DNA of 12,880 nucleotides from an uncultured Clostridia bacterium. GTDB taxonomy: Bacteria; Bacillota; Clostridia; Oscillospirales; Acutalibacteraceae. Position numbers and translations under genes: made by a program. The stretch covers positions 1 to 12,880 of the forward strand of contig CAMVNL010000022.1 of the NCBI GenBank assembly GCA_947168785.1. The letters run 5' to 3'. Below the pieces are notes generated by a model. That model was not told the DNA's origin. It worked only from the letters and a program-made list of their open reading frames with translations, and did not search any database. This document shows, piece by piece, positions 1-4,911 of this stretch; within the stretch, counting starts at the first letter, position 1; every line of letters begins with the position of its first letter.

Positions 1-287
<287 letters not shown>

Positions 288-301
288 ATGGTATCTAAAC
301 T

Positions 302-420
302 GTTCCCGAAGGAACCGTTCAAATCACTTTTCAGAGCTTCTCAAGCTCTTACGTCTTCTGACGTTAAATTAAACTCTGGATATCTCTATCCCGAATTTAC
401 TGTCGCAAGTTCTTCACTTG
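302..420 (-). other. 16S rRNA leader: array of five short hairpins
   Basis: Five perfect inverted repeats follow one another in the transcribed leader. Their stems are 406-410/416-420 (CAAGT/ACTTG), 378-382/387-391 (GGATA/TATCC), 351-355/360-364 (ACGTC/GACGT), 333-339/343-349 (AGAGCTT/AAGCTCT) and 302-306/311-315 (GTTCC/GGAAC). Read as the minus-strand RNA, the loops are GAAGA, GAGA (GNRA type), AGAA, GAG and UUCG (UNCG type). Two classic stabilised tetraloops support real RNA folding rather than chance. Likely roles, by inference, are leader processing, antitermination and folding or assembly of 16S rRNA. Confidence 0.7.
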
Positions 421-452
421 CTCAAAGAAAATCTCAAGGGTTCGTTCTTTGT

Positions 453-473
453 CGTTGTTTAATTTTCAAGGTC
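453..473 (-). promoter_or_regulatory. boxA-like rRNA antitermination motif
   Basis: On the minus strand the leader reads GACCTTGAAAATTAAACAACG. Firmicutes rRNA leaders commonly carry a CTTTGAAAACT- or CTTGAAAATTAAAC-like boxA, the NusB/S10 recognition element for ribosomal antitermination. It lies downstream of both promoters and upstream of the hairpin array, as expected. The assignment rests on motif resemblance and position. Confidence 0.55.
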
Positions 474-508
474 CGCTGTGTTTTGTGCTCTCTTGCGAGT
501 GCCTTAGT

Positions 509-537
509 AGTTTACCACATCCGACATCGTTTGTCAA
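509..537 (-). promoter_or_regulatory. rRNA operon promoter P2 (sigma-A)
   Basis: On the minus strand: -35 TTGACA (532-537), a 17-nt spacer and -10 TAAACT (509-514) with an extended -10 TGG just before it. A-tracts lie directly upstream of the -35 (538-560) and could act as an UP element. The seventh base downstream of the -10 box is a G, the initiating base usual at GTP-sensing Firmicutes rRNA promoters. Confidence 0.88.
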
Positions 538-662
538 GCACTTTTTTCACTTTTTTCGGAACTTTTTTCCGCCGTCCGTTCTCGCGACTGTTCGGAGTTT
601 TTCGTCCCTTCACCCGAGCTCCCGGACCGCTTTCCGCTGCCCGCTCTCTCAAGTGCTCGCAT

Positions 663-691
663 ATATTACCACAACAGTTTGCGATTGTCAA
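663..691 (-). promoter_or_regulatory. rRNA operon promoter P1 (sigma-A)
   Basis: On the minus strand: -35 TTGACA (686-691), a 17-nt spacer and -10 TAATAT (663-668), again preceded by TGTGG. Runs of A on the minus strand at 692-722 form a strong UP-element candidate. It has the same architecture as P2, 154 bases further upstream of the rRNA gene, and places a G at the likely +1. Tandem promoters are normal for rRNA operons. Confidence 0.88.
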
Positions 692-857
692 CCCCTTTTT
701 TCTGATTTTTTTCATTTTTTTTGACTCTTTTTCGAGTCATACTATATCTTGTGTTTTTCTTGATTTTCTGCCACAAATTTCAAGATATTGACTTGACTTT
801 TTCTCCTTTTCCCGGAAATACTATGCATATATCATTATTCTTTTATCAGGTGATTTC

Positions 858-1559
858 ATGAAAACAACGCGTATTTTACACGGCCGAGGCAAAACCATTC
901 TGTCGCTTTTGCTGTGCTTTAGCCTGCTGGCAGGCTGCCTGACGATACGTTATTCCGGCATTCAGATAAACGAAAACGCCCGTATGGCCTATTCCAAAGT
1001 GGGATCCACCGGGGAAGAGGTCAGACAGATCCAGTCCAAGCTGAAATCCCTCGGCTTCTACAACGGCACGGTGGACGGCATCTACGGCGCCAGGACGCAA
1101 TCCGCCGTGAAGGCCTTTCAGAAATCCTGCGGCATCTCTGCGGACGGCATAGCAGGGCCCACTACCTTATTATATTTAGGTTTGTCGTCTTCCTCCTCCG
1201 GCATGTCCTCCTCCGACGAGTGGCTGCTGGCCAAGCTGATCGCCGCCGAGGCCCGGGGAGAAAGCTACAAGGGGCAGGTGGCCGTAGGGGCGGTGGTGCT
1301 CAACCGGGTGGCACACCCCTCTTTTCCGGATTCCGTCAGCGGCGTGATCTATCAGAAGGGGGCCTTCAGCTGCGTGAACGATTCCAACTGGAGCGTCTCC
1401 CCCAACGCCACCTCGCAGAAGGCGGCCAGGGACGCCATCAACGGCTGGGACCCCAGCGGCGGCGCGATCTATTATTATAACCCCCGCACCGCCAAAAGCC
1501 AGTGGATCCGCACCCGCCCGGTGATCTGCACCATCGGGAACCACGTGTTCTGCTCGTGA
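858..1559 (+). CDS. sleB: Spore cortex-lytic enzyme SleB-like (peptidoglycan-binding + Hydrolase_2)
   Basis: This 233-residue exported enzyme should act on the spore cortex during germination; SleB enzymes are lytic transglycosylases specific for muramic-lactam peptidoglycan. Residues 1-27 form a signal peptide ending in a lipobox-like LLAGC, so lipidation at Cys27 is possible. Residues 48-107 are a PG_binding_1 domain (GSTGEEVRQIQ, GFYNGTVDGIYG, AVKAFQ, GIAGPTT). A serine-rich linker (109-119) leads to the Hydrolase_2 domain (about 123-232) with the conserved AAEARGE segment. Glu131 in it is the likely catalytic acid, followed by VAVGAVVLNRV and the C-terminal IGNHVF. This order is typical of SleB; CwlJ lacks the binding domain. 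The start is set by AGGTGA, four bases before the ATG. The partner gene ypeB, usually next to sleB in Bacillus, is absent here. No clear sigma-A or sigma-G promoter was found upstream. Confidence 0.9.
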   Translation: MKTTRILHGRGKTILSLLLCFSLLAGCLTIRYSGIQINENARMAYSKVGSTGEEVRQIQSKLKSLGFYNGTVDGIYGARTQSAVKAFQKSCGISADGIAGPTTLLYLGLSSSSSGMSSSDEWLLAKLIAAEARGESYKGQVAVGAVVLNRVAHPSFPDSVSGVIYQKGAFSCVNDSNWSVSPNATSQKAARDAINGWDPSGGAIYYYNPRTAKSQWIRTRPVICTIGNHVFCS

Positions 1560-1617
1560 CGATACGGCGCAGAAGTACGGAAAGCCGCAACATTTATTTT
1601 ATTATATATATAAAATA

Positions 1618-1663
1618 GACCGAAGAGAAATGTTTTTACGCATTTCTTTTGGTCTTTCTTTTT
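1618..1663. terminator. Intrinsic terminator shared by convergent genes
   Basis: The arms GACCGAAGAGAAATG (1618-1632) and CATTTCTTTTGGTC (1641-1654) form about 14 pairs, two of them G-T, with one bulged A and a TTTTTACG loop. CTTTCTTTTT follows on the plus strand, terminating sleB. On the minus strand the stem is followed by TATTTTATATAT, so it may also stop the convergent secreted-protein gene, less efficiently. Confidence 0.82.
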
Positions 1664-1681
1664 GTCGGGGTTTTGTATTAT

Positions 1682-2164
1682 TCAGGACAGCACACCGGAG
1701 GGGGAACAGGTCAGCGTCAGGGTCTTATTGACCGTTTCCACCGGAATGCCCAGCGTATAGCGTTTGGCAGTGAAGCTGCCCGTGGCGGTATTGCCGGAAT
1801 GCGAGGCGGTTGATTTTGTCACCTTCCATGCGGAACCGTAAACAGTATAGGACGGGGTCGCGCTGGTGCAGGTGGCCGTGGTGCCATTATACGTAAAAGT
1901 GGCGTTCAAAGTAACCTTCCACAACAGCACATTGCTTGCATCATAATGGCTGTAACTGATCGAACCCGGCTTTGTGGCTCTGGGCGCATTTGTGGAGACT
2001 GTGGAAACTGCCACGCTTTCCGTAATTGTCGTAACACCATAGCTGCCATCCGAATAAACATCAACTGTGGAAGAAACAATATGATCCGTTGTTTCGGCAA
2101 ATGCAAATAAACAAAGGGAAATCATCAATAATAAAGTAAGAATAATAGAAAGTACTTTTTTCAT
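1682..2164 (-). CDS. Small secreted protein of unknown function
   Basis: This 160-residue protein has a clear signal peptide: MKK, a hydrophobic core at about 4-22 and an AFA cleavage motif before Glu24. The mature part is rich in Thr, Ser and Val, alternates like a beta-sandwich, and holds two cysteines (Cys99, Cys153) that could form a disulfide. I recognise no catalytic motif. The start is the internal ATG at 2164, because GGAGG lies seven bases upstream and the signal peptide begins there; a longer frame to 2209 would add a tail before it. The gene starts 13 bases after the stop of the membrane protein gene and is the last of the padR operon. Near its mature N-terminus (40-49) it carries G-S-Y-G-V-T-T-I-T-E, closely matching the outer tail of the upstream membrane protein. 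An extracellular effector or ligand role is inference only. Confidence 0.85.
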   Translation of the reverse strand: MKKVLSIILTLLLMISLCLFAFAETTDHIVSSTVDVYSDGSYGVTTITESVAVSTVSTNAPRATKPGSISYSHYDASNVLLWKVTLNATFTYNGTTATCTSATPSYTVYGSAWKVTKSTASHSGNTATGSFTAKRYTLGIPVETVNKTLTLTCSPSGVLS

Positions 2165-2177
2165 ACTCAATCCTCCA

Positions 2178-2576
2178 TTATGGTACTGCATCAGTGTTTG
2201 TTGCTTCACCTTCCCAAATCGTCACAACTCCATAGGCGCCTGTTTGGTCGCAACTCTTCTTCGCCGACACTGCAACTCCAACCCCCCACATCAGTAACGC
2301 GGCAATCAGGGCCACCAAAACAATCTGTTTCAGCCGCACCTTTTTGCGGATCACGCCGATATCCGTTTCCGCTAAAAAGGACTGGGCGATCTGTTCCGGC
2401 GAGCCGAAATGATTCTGAACGTCGGCCAATTGGGTAATATTGTTTTCTTCTATGTAGTTGTCGATCGAATCGGACAAATCCGCCAAAAACTGTTTTGACA
2501 GCTTTGTGCCGCACAACAGGTTAGCTTTGATTTTGCGTTTATATTTCTTGACGTCGCGCGCCAGCTCATTGCTCAT
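2178..2576 (-). CDS. Small membrane protein, HAAS/DUF1700-like, PadR partner
   Basis: This 132-residue protein has a basic, helical cytoplasmic N-terminal part (about 1-80) with the segment HFGSPEQIAQSFLAE (56-70). That segment resembles the conserved end of HAAS/DUF1700-type domains, which are often encoded beside PadR regulators. One transmembrane helix follows (about 84-104), then a 25-residue tail, probably outside, with Cys109 and the motif GAYGVVTIWE (113-122). The ATG at 2576 is chosen because a GGGGTGG ribosome-binding sequence precedes it; a GTG three codons earlier is possible. The gene overlaps the end of padR by 11 bases, which suggests translational coupling. The likely role is a membrane-bound partner or sensor for the PadR system. 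The family call rests on sequence pattern and context; DUF6120 is another name I considered but cannot verify. Confidence 0.83.
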   Translation of the reverse strand: MSNELARDVKKYKRKIKANLLCGTKLSKQFLADLSDSIDNYIEENNITQLADVQNHFGSPEQIAQSFLAETDIGVIRKKVRLKQIVLVALIAALLMWGVGVAVSAKKSCDQTGAYGVVTIWEGEATNTDAVP

Positions 2577-2913
2577 GCAAACCACCCCGATCCAGAATTT
2601 TAAATATACTATCCGTCACCGTGAGGTAATCCTTTAAGATTTCCTCATAGTGTCGCTTGCCCGATTCTTCGATGTGGTAAAATTTTCTGACCCGTCGGAC
2701 GCCCGCCTTTACGGTATAGCCGGTAATATATCCCGCGTCTTCCAGTTTGTACAGAATGGGGTACAACGAACCTTCGAGCATCGTATAGTCACCGTTTGTC
2801 TTTTCTTCAAACGCGTGGGTAATCTGATAACCGTACAGATCCTCTTTCAGTAAACAGTGCAAAACCAAAAGCTCCGCCGTCCCGCGTTTGAAATCGTCTT
2901 TGTTTTGACTCAT
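2566..2913 (-). CDS. PadR-family transcriptional regulator
   Basis: This 115-residue winged-helix repressor is of the short PadR-s2 type. The N-terminal helices contain GTAELLVLHCLLKEDLYGYQI. The recognition region and wing contain EGSLYPILYKLEDAGYI (47-63) and the Arg-rich VRRVRKFYHI (72-81), and a C-terminal helix serves dimerisation. These are hallmark PadR features. It heads a minus-strand operon with the HAAS-like membrane protein and the secreted protein. Its promoter (2931-2959) puts the likely transcription start only about 11 bases before the ATG, and the Shine-Dalgarno is weak (AAGAG directly before the ATG), so translation may be nearly leaderless. A palindrome matching the PadR consensus ATGT-N8-ACAT lies on the divergent promoter and a half-site lies on its own, so self-repression and control of the neighbouring arm are likely. 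Confidence 0.95.
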   Translation of the reverse strand: MSQNKDDFKRGTAELLVLHCLLKEDLYGYQITHAFEEKTNGDYTMLEGSLYPILYKLEDAGYITGYTVKAGVRRVRKFYHIEESGKRHYEEILKDYLTVTDSIFKILDRGGLHEQ

Positions 2914-2924
2914 CTCTTTTGTTC

Positions 2925-2959
2925 AACAATATGATAACATTAATTATTTTGTTTGTAAA
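2925..2959 (-). promoter_or_regulatory. padR promoter with overlapping half-operator
   Basis: On the minus strand: -35 TTTACA (2954-2959), 17-nt spacer, extended -10 TGT-TATCAT (TATCAT at 2931-2936). The -10 region reads ATGTTATCATATTGTT (2925-2940). It shares its first ten bases with the perfect operator on the divergent promoter, but its second half (TGTT) does not match ACAT. It may therefore be a weaker site used for autoregulation. Confidence 0.8.
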
Positions 2960-2980
2960 TACCTTTTCTGAAAATATATA

Positions 2981-3009
2981 TTGACAATTAATTATTCGCA
3001 TGTTATCAT
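2981..3009 (+). promoter_or_regulatory. Promoter of the metallopeptidase arm (sigma-A)
   Basis: TTGACA (2981-2986), a 17-nt spacer and TATCAT (3004-3009) preceded by TG at 3001-3002 form a near-consensus extended -10 promoter. Transcription would start near 3016, giving a leader of about 70 bases before the ATG at 3087. It has the same -10 sequence as the divergent padR promoter. Confidence 0.87.
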
Positions 3010-3016
3010 TAACATG
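2999..3016. promoter_or_regulatory. PadR operator palindrome
   Basis: CATGTTA-TCAT-TAACATG is a perfect inverted repeat with 7-bp arms. Its core, ATGTTATCATTAACAT (3000-3015), fits exactly the ATGT-N8-ACAT consensus known for PadR repressors. It covers the -10 box and reaches the start site of the plus-strand promoter, so bound PadR would block that promoter. The related half-site at 2925-2940 is centred 75 bases away. Confidence 0.82.
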
Positions 3017-3086
3017 AAAATGAGCTCTTTTCAAAAACAAAACTTGTATATTCTAGAAAAAATCATTGTTATACGCGGAGGCAACC

Positions 3087-3845
3087 ATGAAAAAAATACT
3101 ATTATTCTGTTCTGTTCTGATTCTGCTTTTCAGTTCGTTAGGCGTTTGGTATATGACTGCGCCGCAAAAAATGCTTCCAAAGGTTTCTCATTTTTCAAAC
3201 ACAGTTTCTCACGGGCAACGCACACCCTTTGATTTGCAAAACATCTTGACCGGTCACAACGGTGAAATCAACACCATCGTTTTAGCGGGCAAGATCAAAC
3301 GAATCCACACCTATGACGTTTCATGGAAAAATGAACTTTCAGAGGAAGAAGGACCATTTGAAGAAAGTCTTTTGACAGTGGAAATCACAAAGGTTTTTGG
3401 AAATCATCAATATAAATCCGGCACAATCAACATCCTTTACCCCTATCCACTGGCAATTGAAGAAGCAGATGCCGCCACCTTAAATGAAGGACAGGAATAT
3501 GTGTTTACAAACTGCTGGAGCATTGACGACGCTTATTCTGCCTATTGCGACAAGCAAGACCCTGCCGGCAATTGGGAAAAAGATCCCATGCTATCAAAGG
3601 CTGATGCTGTTTCCGGAGCCGTTTGGTGCAGTATTTATCCTATAGAAAATGAGACTGTTTTTATTTACCGTGATTATTTCGCAGATATGCCAGACGTTCT
3701 TGCTCAGGCACAGCCGGCAAGCGAAATAAAATCGAGGTCCATGCCAAATTTAAGCGAAGCACACAACGATACAATCATCGCATTACAATATGATGTTTTT
3801 GAGAATGCATTTATTCAGCTTTTGGAGAGGTATAATCAAAAATGA
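3087..3845 (+). CDS. Secreted or membrane-anchored protein of unknown function
   Basis: This 252-residue protein has an N-terminal hydrophobic segment (residues 4-24) that acts as a signal peptide or anchor; there is no obvious cleavage site. Residues about 62-142 look beta-rich: a VLAGKI strand, LLTVEITKVF, GTINILYP and GQEYVF, an order that recalls OB-fold or NTR/TIMP-like modules. That resemblance is by eye and weak. Cys143, Cys154 and Cys181 are in the mature part. No catalytic motif is visible. The ATG at 3087 is chosen because GGAGG (3077-3081) sits five bases before it and the signal segment starts there; an in-frame TTG at 3066 lacks a ribosome site. The gene overlaps the metallopeptidase gene by four bases (ATGA), so the two are probably made in a fixed ratio and may work together. 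It is AT-rich compared with the flanking regions. Confidence 0.85.
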   Translation: MKKILLFCSVLILLFSSLGVWYMTAPQKMLPKVSHFSNTVSHGQRTPFDLQNILTGHNGEINTIVLAGKIKRIHTYDVSWKNELSEEEGPFEESLLTVEITKVFGNHQYKSGTINILYPYPLAIEEADAATLNEGQEYVFTNCWSIDDAYSAYCDKQDPAGNWEKDPMLSKADAVSGAVWCSIYPIENETVFIYRDYFADMPDVLAQAQPASEIKSRSMPNLSEAHNDTIIALQYDVFENAFIQLLERYNQK

Positions 3846-4726
3846 AAAAGAAAGTCGGAATAATCTCTTTTATCATCGTTTTAATCTTGATATATGCTAT
3901 TCCTTGTTTTTCTCATAATATGCAAACCTGGGCAGAAAAATACGGCATTCAACGTGCCAATTTGAATCACTTTGCTCTGCATGATGAACGGCATATTGAT
4001 GGGAACAAAGTTTACTACAGATTTTCGAATTCGTCCTCGCGAACTGCATACAAAACCGCGGTTGCCAGTGCTATCAACTCGTGGTGTGGAATAATCAGCG
4101 GAGAAGAGGCTTCCTCGTTATATGCTGCACATGTAAAGCTTATCTACAAAAGCACAGTCAGTCCGGATGGCTATAGCGGTCTTACTGCTATAGAACCAAA
4201 AACATCAACGAATTATCATATCCGCAAAAACAGAATTTCAAAGGATGCAACGATAACGTTTTATTATCATCAAAATGAGAACAGAAAAATGACAGCCGCC
4301 CATGAATTAGGGCATTTATGGGGGATAGAAGATTTATACAACTTCTGGGGATCATTTCTGTCCACCGTCAGTATTTATGGAGGATCAGCTTCATCTTTTT
4401 CTGCGCCCACAAGAAGTGATAGAAACGCTCTAAGAATCGGTGCAAAGGATTTTTGGTTTGAAACAGATGCGGTTTGGTTTTATCACAAAGACGCTACCCA
4501 TAAATACTTAAGAGCCGACGTAGATCAAGATGGAAGTATTACATCTGCCGACGCACGATTAGTCTTAAGATATTCTGTTCTGTTGGAAACGCCTACTGAT
4601 TTACAAAAAAAATTAGCTGATGTAGATGGAGATGGGGAGATTACTTCGGCAGACGCTCGTGAAGTAAATAGATACTCGGTCGGATTAATTTTAAAATTTC
4701 CTGCGGACAATCTTGAATTTGGATAA
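3842..4726 (+). CDS. Secreted zinc metallopeptidase (metzincin-like) with dockerin
   Basis: This 294-residue exported protein has a signal peptide or anchor at 1-24. The catalytic domain carries AAHELGHLWGIEDLY: His154, Glu155 and His158 form HEXXH, followed by Gly161 and Asp164, i.e. HEXXHXXGXXD as in snapalysin-type metzincins, where the Asp can be the third zinc ligand. The methionine of the metzincin Met-turn is missing; there is no Met after residue 150, and the expected spot reads SIYGG (177-181). Residues 225-282 form a type I dockerin with two calcium loops: Asp226/228/230/237 in DVDQDG, and Asp260/262/264/271 in DVDGDG, each followed by an SADAR segment. The dockerin would bind a cohesin scaffold encoded elsewhere. 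GGAGAGG at 3824-3830 serves as ribosome site. The ATG overlaps the stop of the upstream gene. The substrate is unknown. Sequence is strongly AT-rich (the line 3841-3900 has 15 G/C of 60). Confidence 0.9.
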   Translation: MKKKVGIISFIIVLILIYAIPCFSHNMQTWAEKYGIQRANLNHFALHDERHIDGNKVYYRFSNSSSRTAYKTAVASAINSWCGIISGEEASSLYAAHVKLIYKSTVSPDGYSGLTAIEPKTSTNYHIRKNRISKDATITFYYHQNENRKMTAAHELGHLWGIEDLYNFWGSFLSTVSIYGGSASSFSAPTRSDRNALRIGAKDFWFETDAVWFYHKDATHKYLRADVDQDGSITSADARLVLRYSVLLETPTDLQKKLADVDGDGEITSADAREVNRYSVGLILKFPADNLEFG

Positions 4727-4756
4727 ACAGACAACGAATAGAATCTTTCCTTTTAT

Positions 4757-4798
4757 AAAACGGAGCATAGCGGAACTGGCCACTTTGCCCCGTTTTTT
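4757..4798 (+). terminator. Intrinsic terminator after the metallopeptidase gene
   Basis: AAAACGG...CCGTTTT encloses an imperfect stem (ACGGAGCATAGCGG against CCACTTTGCCCCGT, three mismatches) and ends in a run of six T at 4793-4798. It closes the plus-strand arm of the island, about 30 bases after the stop codon. Confidence 0.7.
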
Positions 4799-4847
4799 CA
4801 ATATGCCAGGTTTCACGATCAGAACAGCGAAAAAACAAGAATTGCCC

Positions 4848-4877
4848 TTTACAATCCGTGTTCCGCCGTGATATGAT
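4848..4877 (+). promoter_or_regulatory. Promoter of the GPH transporter-TraX operon
   Basis: TTTACA (4848-4853), an 18-nt spacer and TATGAT (4872-4877) lie 34 bases before the ATG at 4912. The match to sigma-A is good and no operator-like repeat is evident. Confidence 0.7.
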
Positions 4878-4911
4878 AACTTTACAATTATATTTATAGG
4901 CGGGTACGGAT

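Larger units (their letters stand above)
288..857. other. Intergenic region: rRNA leader, tandem rRNA promoters, sleB upstream spacer
   Basis: This 570-base stretch has no credible protein gene; the open frames across it are low-complexity F/S-rich read-through without signals. From left to right it holds the rRNA leader with five hairpins (302-420), a boxA-like antitermination motif (453-473), rRNA promoter P2 (509-537) with upstream A-tracts, a transcribed spacer, promoter P1 (663-691) and long A-tracts upstream of it (692-722 read on the minus strand) that look like an UP element. Bases 723-857 are the AT-rich upstream region of sleB, with a small GACTC/GAGTC inverted repeat at 723-738. 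Confidence 0.85.

Noticed and set aside
723..738. GACTC/GAGTC inverted repeat as a terminator
   Set aside because: The stem is only 5 bp and neither strand has a T-run after it; the T-run lies before the stem.
288..791. 167-residue open frame across the rRNA leader and promoters
   Set aside because: It runs through the boxA-like motif and both rRNA promoters, is F/S/R-rich, and has no ribosome site.
793..824. TTGACT ... TACTAT as a sleB promoter
   Set aside because: The spacer is 20 bases, too long for a normal sigma-A promoter, and no convincing sigma-G boxes were found; left unannotated.
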